In this document: one piece after another, positions 9,508 through 17,833 of the stretch | How positions within the stretch are numbered: the stretch's first letter is position 1 | How the letters are laid out: each line of letters opens with the position of its first letter | NCBI GenBank assembly: GCA_040387555.1 | Contig: JAZKDO010000003.1 | Location: forward strand, 1,151,033-1,215,032 | Origin: UBA4416 sp040387555 | GTDB lineage: Bacteria > Bacteroidota > Bacteroidia > B-17B0 > Aurantibacillaceae | Length of the DNA stretch: 64,000 nt | Direction: 5' to 3' | Notes under the pieces: generated by a model | Databases searched by the model: none | Seen by the model: the letters and a program-made list of their open reading frames with translations, nothing else | What the model was told of the DNA's origin: nothing | Position numbers and translations under genes: made by a program

Positions 9508-10503
9508 ATGGCAATAAAAGACTGGACCAAAGAAGAGATATTAGAAGTGTATAATACACCTTTAATGGAATTAATATACAATGCAGCAGAAGTTCACAAG
9601 CAGCATCATACTGTTGGAGAAGTTCAGGTGAGTTCTCTGTTATCAATTAAAACCGGTGGTTGTCCGGAAGACTGTTCTTATTGCCCACAGGCAGCGCGTT
9701 ATCATACAGAAGTTAAGGTTCACAAACTAATGAGTGTACCTGAAGTGGATGCCGCAGCTGATAGTGCGAAAGCAGGAGGTGCAAGCCGTATGTGTTTAGG
9801 GGCAGCATGGCGCGAAGTACGCGATAACCGTGATTTTGATACGGTTTTGGATATGGTTAAAACCATTAACAGTAAAGGACTGGAAGTTTGTGCAACATTA
9901 GGAATGGTTACAGAAGACCAGGCAAAACGTTTAGCAGAAGCGGGGTTATATGCCTATAACCATAATATTGATACAAGCGAAGAGAATTACGAAAATATTA
10001 TTTCTACAAGAAAATTTGATGACCGTTTAAATACCATTAACAATGTGCGTAAAGCTGGGTTAACTGTGTGTTCAGGCGGTATCATTGGAATGGGAGAAAA
10101 AATTGAAGACAGGGTAGGGATGTTATACACTTTAAGTTTATTACGTCCTCAACCTGAATCAGTTCCTATCAATGCATTAGTTGCTGTTGAAGGTACTCCG
10201 ATGGAAGATCAGCCACCTGTGCCAATCTGGGATATGGTTCGTATGATCGCAACTGCCCGTATTGTTTTGCCAAGAACAGCTGTACGCTTATCAGCCGGAC
10301 GATTAAGCATGAGTATAGAAGGGCAGGCTTTGTGTTTTATGGCAGGTGCTAATTCTATTTTTGCAGGAGAGAAATTATTGACTACTGCTAATCCGTTGTA
10401 CAATCAGGATATGGAGATGTTTAAAATTTTAGGCTTATCCAACAAACAGGCTTTCGTTGACAAGTTGAAGAAAGATGAAGTAGGTCAACCCGCAACTTTA
10501 TAG
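9508..10503 (+). CDS. bioB: Biotin synthase
   Basis: 331 residues from the start chosen here. This radical-SAM enzyme inserts sulfur into dethiobiotin, the last step of biotin synthesis. The 4Fe-4S/SAM motif is C52-P-E-D-C56-S-Y-C59. Further family segments are YNHNIDTSEENYENI and the cluster-proximal GRLSMSIEGQALCFMAGANSIF near the C terminus. The frame extends upstream to an ATG at 9451, but that would precede the promoter box, so ATG 9508 is preferred. bioF lies two genes downstream on the same strand, so this looks like a biotin operon with a WG-repeat gene between them. Confidence 0.95.
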   Translation: MAIKDWTKEEILEVYNTPLMELIYNAAEVHKQHHTVGEVQVSSLLSIKTGGCPEDCSYCPQAARYHTEVKVHKLMSVPEVDAAADSAKAGGASRMCLGAAWREVRDNRDFDTVLDMVKTINSKGLEVCATLGMVTEDQAKRLAEAGLYAYNHNIDTSEENYENIISTRKFDDRLNTINNVRKAGLTVCSGGIIGMGEKIEDRVGMLYTLSLLRPQPESVPINALVAVEGTPMEDQPPVPIWDMVRMIATARIVLPRTAVRLSAGRLSMSIEGQALCFMAGANSIFAGEKLLTTANPLYNQDMEMFKILGLSNKQAFVDKLKKDEVGQPATL

Positions 10504-10518
10504 TTAAAAAAATATCCC

Positions 10519-10992
10519 ATGAAAACCATCATTTTAATATTTGCTTTATTCTCATTTGAATTAGTATTGGCTCAATCTTCCGAGATTTCAGGCAAATACG
10601 AAAAAATCGGAAAGTTTGAAAAAGGCGTTGCCATCGTTCGTAAAAACAACCTGGTTGGTGTCATTAATTCTGAAGGTAAAGAAATTGTTAAACCTGAATA
10701 TGATAAAATTTCTGCTTTTGGAAATGATGGAATTGCCTATACCCGTAAAAAAGATTTAGTTGGTTTATTATCAAATACTGGAAAAGTAATTGCTGATAAT
10801 GTGTATGATTACATAGGACATTTTAAAGATGGAAATGCAATCGTACGTAAAAACGGTTTATCAGGAGTCATAAATAAGGAAGGGAAGATTACTGTTGATT
10901 TAAAATATAACAAATTGAGTTGTGAAGAAGGTGGTGTTATTAGAGCAACAAATGCTGATGGAACCATGACTCTTATCAAACCAAACAATTAA
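10519..10992 (+). CDS. WG-repeat exported protein
   Basis: 157 residues with a signal peptide (MKTIILIFALFSFELVLAQ). The body has WG/KWG-like repeats of about 46 residues, each with the pattern F-x-x-G-x-A-I-V-R-K-N-x-L-x-G-V-I-N-x-E-G-K. Three copies are clear: starting at KGVAIVRKNNLVGVINSEGK, DGIAYTRKKDLVGLLSNTGK and DGNAIVRKNGLSGVINKEGK. The family is thought to fold as repeated beta units; its function is not established. The stop codon overlaps the bioF start by one base (TAATG), indicating translational coupling inside the biotin operon, although no biotin role is evident. Confidence 0.75.
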   Translation: MKTIILIFALFSFELVLAQSSEISGKYEKIGKFEKGVAIVRKNNLVGVINSEGKEIVKPEYDKISAFGNDGIAYTRKKDLVGLLSNTGKVIADNVYDYIGHFKDGNAIVRKNGLSGVINKEGKITVDLKYNKLSCEEGGVIRATNADGTMTLIKPNN

Positions 10993-12107
10993 TGGGATTA
11001 AAAAATCCTTCTTCTATTATTGAATTACTTAAGCAACGCCAAATTAAAGGTAGTTTACGTTCCTTAATTTCTTCTTATCCTTCAATTGATTTTTCCAGTA
11101 ATGATTATTTAGGATTTTCCTCGCAAGGTTCATTAGCTGAAGAATTGAAAACTTTGCAATCATTCAATTTTGTAGGATCCACCGGTTCCCGTTTAATCAG
11201 CGGTAATTCAAAGCTATTTCAAGAGGTAGAAAAATCTGTTGCTGAATTTCACGGCGCAGAAGCTGCCCTGATTTTTAATTCTGGTTATGATGCAAATTTA
11301 GGTTTACTGTCTTCTGTTCCTCAAAAAGGAGATTTAATTTTAAGTGATGAATTAATCCACGCTTCTTTAATTGATGGGATCCGTTTAAGTTTTGCAACAC
11401 ATTACAAGTTTAAACATAACGATATAATTTCCTTAAAGGAACTGATAGAACGACATCACGGTACCTTCAATGAAATTTATGTGGTGGTAGAAAGCGTTTA
11501 TTCGATGGATGGTGATTGTGCCCCATTAGTTGAACTAGCGGAACTTTCCAGGAATGAAAAAATTCATTTAATAGTTGATGAAGCGCATGCTATAGGTGTG
11601 TTTGGAGAAAATGGAAAAGGCTTATGCCAGGAATTAAACATTGAGAAAGATTGTTTTGCGCGGATTTATACATACGGGAAAGCAATGGGATGTCATGGAG
11701 CTTCAATTGTGGGAAGTAAAGAATTAAAAGATTTTTTAATAAATTTTTCAAGATCTTTTATTTATACTACAGCTATGCCCGAGCATAGCGTTTTAGCAAT
11801 AAAAGCTGCTTATCGTTTATTATCAAAAACAAAAGAAATCCAGAAATTAAAAGAGAACATTTCTTATTTCAATTCTAAGATAATTGCGTCTGGTAATTTC
11901 ATAGAAAGTAGAAGTGCTATTCATTGCAAATTAATTCAAGGAATTCAAGAGGTTCATAAATTGGAAGAGAAATGTGCTGACAATAATTTTTTTGTAAAGT
12001 CAATTAAAAGTCCCACGGTAAAGGAGGGGAAAGAACGTGTTCGTATTTGTTTGCATTCTTTTAATACTCAGGAGGAAATTGATGTATTGTTTAAATTGAT
12101 GAGTTAG
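10992..12107 (+). CDS. bioF: 8-amino-7-oxononanoate synthase
   Basis: 371 residues, a PLP enzyme of the alpha-oxoamine synthase family. It condenses pimeloyl thioester with L-alanine in biotin synthesis. Visible motifs are GSTGSRLISGN (62-72), ESVYSMDGD (167-175), the PLP-binding DEAHAIGVFG (196-205) and the Schiff-base lysine K230 in YTYGKAMGCHGA. The length is slightly short for the family (about 385) but all key residues are present. The related enzymes Kbl, HemA and Spt are possible in principle; the position behind bioB favours BioF. It is translationally coupled to the WG-repeat gene. Confidence 0.88.
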   Translation: MGLKNPSSIIELLKQRQIKGSLRSLISSYPSIDFSSNDYLGFSSQGSLAEELKTLQSFNFVGSTGSRLISGNSKLFQEVEKSVAEFHGAEAALIFNSGYDANLGLLSSVPQKGDLILSDELIHASLIDGIRLSFATHYKFKHNDIISLKELIERHHGTFNEIYVVVESVYSMDGDCAPLVELAELSRNEKIHLIVDEAHAIGVFGENGKGLCQELNIEKDCFARIYTYGKAMGCHGASIVGSKELKDFLINFSRSFIYTTAMPEHSVLAIKAAYRLLSKTKEIQKLKENISYFNSKIIASGNFIESRSAIHCKLIQGIQEVHKLEEKCADNNFFVKSIKSPTVKEGKERVRICLHSFNTQEEIDVLFKLMS

Positions 12108-12880
12108 CAGTTAGATTTTTTCTTTACCACACAAACACACCTAAATCCAAGCATAGCATTTTGCTTTGTATAGTGATAATCTTTTCCAACCAGGCATTCT
12201 TCAATATTGTTTCTCCAACAGCCGCCTTTACAAATCCCTTTTTCCTGAACCATTTCTGCCACATTGCCAAGTATATTGTATAAACCGTATAGACTTTTAG
12301 AATAAGACCTTACCGGAACTGTAACATCCGGGTAAGAAGTCCCAATTGTATCAGGGTGCACACAATTTATCTGATATTCCCCTTTTTTATTTTTGCCATT
12401 ATTTTTAAGTGTACGAGTTGAAAATTCAGCCAGTCTTTCCCATTCCATTTTTGTTGGCAAACGGTATTCGAAATTCTCGTGTTTGAAATCTTTTTTTAAG
12501 GTCATAAATGCTTTAACTCTATCGGTTCTCCATTTACTATAAGCCAGAGCTTGGTTATAGCTTATACCAACAACAGGAAATTCCCAATATGCCTTATGCC
12601 TGTAGTAATATTGAACATATGGTTCATTGGATGAGTTTTTTTCTCTCCATACTAAAGTATCCGGTAATGTTGCCAAATGTTCTTTTGAATTTGCGCCATA
12701 AATTGATTTTGTCCACATTTCATATTCCTGCCATGAAAAATTGGAAATTTCCACTTCATCTGCAAACAAAGTGTCATTAATTTGAACCGTTCCCGGTGGA
12801 ATAAATTCCTTTTTGGATTTTATTTTAAAAGAAACTGTAAGAAAAAATATTCCAAATAAAAAGTAGAGTAGTGGCCTCAT
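12104..12880 (-). CDS. Formylglycine-generating-enzyme / SUMF1-like domain protein
   Basis: 258 residues. An N-terminal hydrophobic segment (MRPLLYFLFGIFFLTVSF) suggests export. The rest matches the FGE-sulfatase fold: VQINDTLFADEVEISNFSWQEYEMWTKS early on, YRLPTKMEWERLAEFS in the centre, and YGLYNILGNVAEMVQEKGICKGGCWRN then LGFRCVCVVKK at the end. In this family GNVxEW and GFRC motifs bind structural calcium and, in true FGE, a copper-binding cysteine pair. Here W of GNVxEW is replaced by M. The same fold occurs in gliding lipoprotein GldK and in EgtB/PvdO, so a structural role is as likely as catalysis. It is convergent with bioF, overlapping by 4 bases. Confidence 0.7.
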   Translation of the reverse strand: MRPLLYFLFGIFFLTVSFKIKSKKEFIPPGTVQINDTLFADEVEISNFSWQEYEMWTKSIYGANSKEHLATLPDTLVWREKNSSNEPYVQYYYRHKAYWEFPVVGISYNQALAYSKWRTDRVKAFMTLKKDFKHENFEYRLPTKMEWERLAEFSTRTLKNNGKNKKGEYQINCVHPDTIGTSYPDVTVPVRSYSKSLYGLYNILGNVAEMVQEKGICKGGCWRNNIEECLVGKDYHYTKQNAMLGFRCVCVVKKKSNC

Positions 12881-12897
12881 AAATCAGTGTTTTAATT

Positions 12898-14667
12898 TTA
12901 AATTCCAATTGCTTTTCTTAAGTCGGTTGCATCATTAATATCGGAACTCAATTCAGTGACAGGGATTTTATTCTGCCTGGAACTAAAACTCTGATTTAAT
13001 AATTCTTTATTACACAGGTAAAGTTTTCCATTTGACAGAACACATAAACTATAGGTTTCTTTAGGATCATAAGAAATAAAATGGCCAGAAAAGTTATAAA
13101 CCAGGTTTTTAGAATGACTTATTAAGTAGGTCTGTTCCGCTTTTATAAAGGAAGCACCTCCATTAACAGTGAAAACAGGGGTAATTTTTTCGCCCTGAGG
13201 CATATTTGTAGGGCAATCAGAATTACAGATACCAAAATTACTAAGGTTAAAAATTCGGGTAACTTTTATCTGGCTATTCATGGATCGCATTTGGTTGCTT
13301 AGTGTTTCATTCATTTCCTTTTGATAACGGATTCGTTCCTTAAGCATTTCAGATGTTAGCCTTTTTTGTTCTTCGGCGTATACCTTTTGTTTCGCTTCAA
13401 ACTCTTCCTGTAATTTCTTTTCATCAGCCTCACGTTTCGCTACTAAGTTTTTGTAGTCACTGTATTTTGTTTCATAAGATTTTAATGCTTTGTCGTAATC
13501 AGCTCCTGTTAAAGCAGGGTAAACAATCAGTTTTTCAATACGTTCCCTTAACTTCAAAGTCAATAAATAGTTTTTTCCTTTTACAGGGCCTTCAGAAACT
13601 TCAGCACTGCTCCAGGTAATGTCCGCTAATTTGGAACTGTAGTTTTTATTTTCTGTGCCTACTTCAAACACTGCATTTTTAAAAGCTTCCAGTTCCGGAA
13701 ACTCTTTATAGTTAACATCCAGTTCAAATTGTGGCCTGCCGGCTGTAGCTTTAGTAGGCTTAGCAGGTGTTGAAACTTTTGGCAGTTGATTAACTTTTTT
13801 AGAATACACAATCTTTTCAGATTCAATTTTCGGAGGAATGGCATCCAATTGCTTTTGTAGTGATATTACTTTGGGAGAATCTGATGTTTTAGCTTCTGAG
13901 ACTGAGGCTCTCGAAGTCTCACGTTTCTGTCCCTTCAAAGAGTTGTCCCTACTCACATATACCCAGTTTTTCGCAATGGTATCTAATACATACATATTAT
14001 ATCTATCAGCCGTATGTTCGGATTGGAATTCAACAGTGATTTGTTTTTTAGGATTAATATAAACAGGTTCTCCATTCTGGTAACCCTTAATATCAATCAT
14101 TCCCGCACTTTCTAACGTTGATTGAACGCCGGCGCTATCATAGGCCATTGGAATACCGCTGGCAATAATATCAGCCTGATTATGAAATTCCCTGTATTTA
14201 ATTTCTACGTCACCTATAATATCTAGCCCTTGTTTATTAACAAAGGCTTTTTTAGGAATAATAATTTTGGAATTGCTTGAGTGTTTTAGAGTTGCTCCTT
14301 GTTCTGATTTTACTTTATAGGAAGTGTAAGGAACGTTTAATCTGGAGATTGGAGGTGCGATAAAAGCCTTATTGGGCTTAGGATTTGAAGTATTTTTAGT
14401 TTGTTGGTTAGTAGCTATTTTATCATGTGTAGTTTCTTTTGGTGGTTCTTTTTTGAATACTGAGAAATAAGTAACGGTACAAATAACGGCAACGCCTGCA
14501 ATGATTGCCGAGTAGGTGGCTTTTTTATTTTTTAAAAAGCTGGCATCACTTCGGGCTTTTTCGATGCTTTGCTTTTTAAATTTATTAACGAGTTCCCCAA
14601 AATCTTTATGTGAATTGATTTCTTCATCTGGCACTGGTTGTCTGTTAATGTTAAATTTAGTTCCCAT
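12898..14667 (-). CDS. Membrane protein coupled to an ECF sigma factor (possible anti-sigma factor)
   Basis: 589 residues with no family I can name. The first 48 or so residues are cytoplasmic and charged. One transmembrane helix follows (YSAIIAGVAVICTVTYFSVF, about 52-71). The rest is probably periplasmic: a beta-rich domain, a Pro/Lys/Ala-rich linker (about 275-310), a coiled-coil stretch rich in Glu and Lys (about 390-460) and a C-terminal globular part with NLSNFGICNSDCP. The start overlaps the end of the sigma-factor gene by 11 bases, so the two are co-translated. A short cytoplasmic head, one membrane pass and a large outer domain are typical of membrane anti-sigma factors. That role is inferred from position and topology only. 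Confidence 0.6.
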   Translation of the reverse strand: MGTKFNINRQPVPDEEINSHKDFGELVNKFKKQSIEKARSDASFLKNKKATYSAIIAGVAVICTVTYFSVFKKEPPKETTHDKIATNQQTKNTSNPKPNKAFIAPPISRLNVPYTSYKVKSEQGATLKHSSNSKIIIPKKAFVNKQGLDIIGDVEIKYREFHNQADIIASGIPMAYDSAGVQSTLESAGMIDIKGYQNGEPVYINPKKQITVEFQSEHTADRYNMYVLDTIAKNWVYVSRDNSLKGQKRETSRASVSEAKTSDSPKVISLQKQLDAIPPKIESEKIVYSKKVNQLPKVSTPAKPTKATAGRPQFELDVNYKEFPELEAFKNAVFEVGTENKNYSSKLADITWSSAEVSEGPVKGKNYLLTLKLRERIEKLIVYPALTGADYDKALKSYETKYSDYKNLVAKREADEKKLQEEFEAKQKVYAEEQKRLTSEMLKERIRYQKEMNETLSNQMRSMNSQIKVTRIFNLSNFGICNSDCPTNMPQGEKITPVFTVNGGASFIKAEQTYLISHSKNLVYNFSGHFISYDPKETYSLCVLSNGKLYLCNKELLNQSFSSRQNKIPVTELSSDINDATDLRKAIGI

Positions 14668-15244
14668 TATTTTTGGATGTTTTTGTAAGCGTTTTTTTTA
14701 CACGATCAAGTATTCTATATAATTTTACTTTTGCGTTTGTTTCTGTTAAATTTAATATTTCAGCGATTTCTTTAAACGGACGTTTTTCAAAAAAACGTAG
14801 TTCAACCAATTGCAAATCATCTTCCGGAAGATCTTTGATCACAGTCATTAAAATGCCTTTGTATTGTTCCATGTATTCTTCTTCCACTTCCTCGCAGATG
14901 TATCTCAAATCACTAACGTCTGCATTTACAGTTCTGAGGTTTTTCCTGTTTCTGAATAGCTGCATCACCTCGCTGTGAGCAATACGGTATAACCAGCTGG
15001 CGAAGGGCACACCTTTGTATTCATATTTTTCAATATTAGTCAATGCTTTTAAAAACACCTGCGCTGTTAAATCAAAAGCCGTGTCTTTACAATCCATTCT
15101 TTGGTATACGTATCCAAAAATTTGTTTGTAGTATTTATCGTACAATGGCCCAAAATGTTCCGGATTTTGTTTCGCAGCCTCTATGATCATTTGCTCATCA
15201 AGCAACATGTCGGCGGTATGGTGATATCGGGGGGAAAATTCCAT
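14657..15244 (-). CDS. ECF-type RNA polymerase sigma factor
   Basis: About 195 residues from the start chosen at 15244; in-frame ATGs at 15322 and 15208 are alternatives. Region 2 is visible as FGPLYDKYYKQIFGYVYQRM, then AFDLTAQVFLKAL and FASWLYRIAHSEVMQLFRNRK (region 2.3-2.4). Region 4 shows LPEDDLQLVELRFFEKRPFKEIAEILNLTETNAKVKLYRIL, a helix-turn-helix that would contact the promoter -35 element. The gene overlaps the downstream membrane-protein gene by 11 bases, the usual arrangement of a sigma factor with its regulator. Confidence 0.88.
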   Translation of the reverse strand: MEFSPRYHHTADMLLDEQMIIEAAKQNPEHFGPLYDKYYKQIFGYVYQRMDCKDTAFDLTAQVFLKALTNIEKYEYKGVPFASWLYRIAHSEVMQLFRNRKNLRTVNADVSDLRYICEEVEEEYMEQYKGILMTVIKDLPEDDLQLVELRFFEKRPFKEIAEILNLTETNAKVKLYRILDRVKKTLTKTSKNNGN

Positions 15245-15385
15245 ATGTACTGCGTTTAAAAGCATTGTAGGTTTATAATACAAAACCATACAAATAGTTA
15301 CAGCTAAACATGAAATAAGCATCGACGAAAAGTTAAAGGCTTGAGTATCAGTCTATGTATTTTTGACTGCACTGAGTGAAATAAC

Positions 15386-15407
15386 GTTAATTTTGGATGA
15401 AATTAAC
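15386..15407. promoter_or_regulatory. Inverted repeat upstream of the sigma-factor gene
   Basis: GTTAATTT (15386-15393) and AAATTAAC (15400-15407) form a perfect 8-bp inverted repeat with a 6-base spacer. It lies in the 180-base gap between the sigma-factor gene and the SpoIIE gene, about 140 bases upstream of the chosen sigma start. It could be an operator for autoregulation. Confidence 0.35.
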
Positions 15408-15502
15408 TTTTGATCGAGTGAATGGATGTTTTGGACGGCGAAATTTCAGAAGAAAATCACGTCATTTAGAAAAAAAACTTGATTTTTTCTATTTGAAAGA
15501 CA

Positions 15503-17833
15503 TTAAACACGAATCCCAATAATACAAACATCATCCACTTGCTCCAAATCACCTTTCCATTTTGAAAATGTTATCTCCAATATGTCTGATTGCTTTTTCA
15601 TGCTCTCATTCACATTATTTATTAATAAATCCTTTAGTGACTTATACTTGAATTTTTTCCCTTTCTCACCACCAAACTGGTCGCAATATCCATCGGTTAT
15701 AAGGTAAAAAATAGTTCCTGGTACTAAATCAATTTCATGTGTTGTAAAAGGCAACGGATTATCAGCTTTTCCAATAGGCTGTTTATTTGCTTTTAATTCG
15801 GACAGTGTTTCTGAATTCGGTAAAACGTACCATAAAGGATTATTAGCCCCAGCCCAGGTTATTTTTTTGTTTAATTTATCAATACATAACATAGAAATAT
15901 CCATGCCATCTTTCACATCGCTTGAACTTTTTTCAAATGTTTCTAAAACCAATTCTCTTGTCTTGTCCAGTAATAGTCCAGGTTCGGTTAACCCAAATTC
16001 TTTTAAAGACCGATTTAACGCATTGCTACACACAACTGAAACAATTGCTCCTGGAACTCCATGACCTGTGCTGTCAGCCGCAGCAATTAAGAATTTATCC
16101 TGATAGTATTCTGCCCAATAGAAGTCACCTGCAACCAAATCTTTTGGTTTATATAAAATTAAATTCTCAGGAAAATGTTCAGTAATAAATTCTTTAGGCG
16201 GTAATATGGCTTCCTGTAATCGTTTAGCATAAGTAATGGAATCTATAATCTCTTTTTGATGTGCCTCTAAAGTGTGTTTTTGTTTTCCAATTTCATCGCG
16301 TTGTTTGGCAATTTCTTCGTTTTGATGATTAAGTTCAATATATGCCTCATCCACTTTTGTTTTTTGAAGCGAAATCGTATTTCTTTGTTGCTGTGTAATT
16401 TTGTAACGGTTGAACATAAAGCCGGCAAAAATTAATACCAGAATTAATCCTCCGTACAAAGCCCAACGCTGGGTTTTTTCCTGTTTAAGCTGAGCTTGTT
16501 GCGCTTTGAGTTGTGCGTTTTTCACTTTTTGAGCTTCAACATTTTTGATACTATCAGCCGATGCTTTCTTTCCGTATTCATATTGAAACTGTTTTTTTAT
16601 TGATGCTTTCTTAGTTTCTTCATTTATAATACTATCCTGCATTTGCATTTCTAATTCGTACATCGCTAATGCTTCCTTATATTTTTTTTGGTGCGCATAT
16701 ATTTTTTTTAGGAGTGAAGACGCTTTTTTTATGTTTAGTGGATAACCTAATTCCTTGGATGTTTTAAAACTGCGGTTAGCATATACCATTGCCTCCACTA
16801 CTTTCTGCTGCTCCAGTAATATTGTTCCAATATCATTTAAGGAGTTTGCTACTCCCCATTTGTCTTTAATTTCTTCTAAAATTGCCAGACTTTTCTGAAA
16901 ATATTCTAAAGCTTTATTTTTGCCAACTCTTACGCATTCTTCTTTAGTTCCTTTACACGATGGGTCGCCCATATCAGAATAGGCATGTCCAATATTACTT
17001 AATGAAATAGCAGTACCTCTTTTATCGTTAACTTCTTCTCTTAATTTTAAACTTTTGAAGTAGTACTCCATGGCTTTTAATTTGCCTTCTCTGATACAAA
17101 TTTCTTTCGAGGATTTACACGAAGGAGTTCCATTATTAAAATATACAATACCAATATTGTTTAATGATTGGCTGATTCCTTTGATATCTTTAATTTCTTC
17201 CCTTATTTTTAAAGATCTGTCATACGCGTCTAAAGTTTTAGATATGTCGCCTTGTGTTAAATAAATTTGCCCGATATTATTTAAAGAGTAAGCGATTCCT
17301 TTTTTAATATTTAAAGCTTCATTTCTATCTTTATTTTCCGCTAACATTTCTTCATAAATTTTTAAACTTTTATGATAAAAGTCTAATGCTTTCTGAATAT
17401 CACCCCGACTGTTGTGTATATAACCAATGTTATTCACTGAGTTGGCAATTCCCGCCTTGTCTTTGATTTCTTCCTGTATTTTCAGGCTCTTTTGGTAGTA
17501 TGATAAAGCTTTAGGTACATCGCCCCGGTTATTAGCAAGGAAGCCAATATTATTAAGTGCAGATGCAATGCTTTTTAAATAGAATCTTTTCAAAGAGCTT
17601 CCGACAGGCGAAACAGAAACACCTTTTTCAGCAATCATAAGCATTTGGTCATTATATACAACCCATACTTTATCATCGTTTTCAGCTTCAATTAATTCTT
17701 TTAAAATATTGATACGAATAGTATCGTGTTTAGCAATTTTTAAAGAAGTTTTTAAGGAATTAGTTGTGATTTCCTGAGCATTTGTATAAACACTCAATAT
17801 TAAGAACAAGCAGATATAAAACCGCGTGATCAA
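15503..17833 (-). CDS. TPR sensor with SpoIIE-type PP2C phosphatase domain
   Basis: 776 residues with a signal peptide (MITRFYICLFLILSVYTNA). A run of TPR units follows (about 70-400), with the recurrent pattern A-x-S-L-N-N-I-G-x-I-Y...G-D-x-x-K-A-L-x-Y-Y-x-K-S-L-K-I. One transmembrane helix (LYGGLILVLIFAGFMFNRY, about 465-483) is followed by a coiled coil. The C-terminal 220 residues are a SpoIIE/RsbU-like phosphatase, with metal-binding DFYWAEYYQDKFLIAAADSTGHGVPGA and a later DGMDISMLCID. Such proteins couple an extracytoplasmic TPR sensor to dephosphorylation of an anti-sigma antagonist; the target is not visible here. The start overlaps the alaS stop by 4 bases. Confidence 0.88.
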   Translation of the reverse strand: MITRFYICLFLILSVYTNAQEITTNSLKTSLKIAKHDTIRINILKELIEAENDDKVWVVYNDQMLMIAEKGVSVSPVGSSLKRFYLKSIASALNNIGFLANNRGDVPKALSYYQKSLKIQEEIKDKAGIANSVNNIGYIHNSRGDIQKALDFYHKSLKIYEEMLAENKDRNEALNIKKGIAYSLNNIGQIYLTQGDISKTLDAYDRSLKIREEIKDIKGISQSLNNIGIVYFNNGTPSCKSSKEICIREGKLKAMEYYFKSLKLREEVNDKRGTAISLSNIGHAYSDMGDPSCKGTKEECVRVGKNKALEYFQKSLAILEEIKDKWGVANSLNDIGTILLEQQKVVEAMVYANRSFKTSKELGYPLNIKKASSLLKKIYAHQKKYKEALAMYELEMQMQDSIINEETKKASIKKQFQYEYGKKASADSIKNVEAQKVKNAQLKAQQAQLKQEKTQRWALYGGLILVLIFAGFMFNRYKITQQQRNTISLQKTKVDEAYIELNHQNEEIAKQRDEIGKQKHTLEAHQKEIIDSITYAKRLQEAILPPKEFITEHFPENLILYKPKDLVAGDFYWAEYYQDKFLIAAADSTGHGVPGAIVSVVCSNALNRSLKEFGLTEPGLLLDKTRELVLETFEKSSSDVKDGMDISMLCIDKLNKKITWAGANNPLWYVLPNSETLSELKANKQPIGKADNPLPFTTHEIDLVPGTIFYLITDGYCDQFGGEKGKKFKYKSLKDLLINNVNESMKKQSDILEITFSKWKGDLEQVDDVCIIGIRV

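Noticed and set aside
13353..14062. Plus-strand frames inside the anti-sigma-like gene
   Set aside because: They are shadows of a long minus-strand gene with coherent domains.
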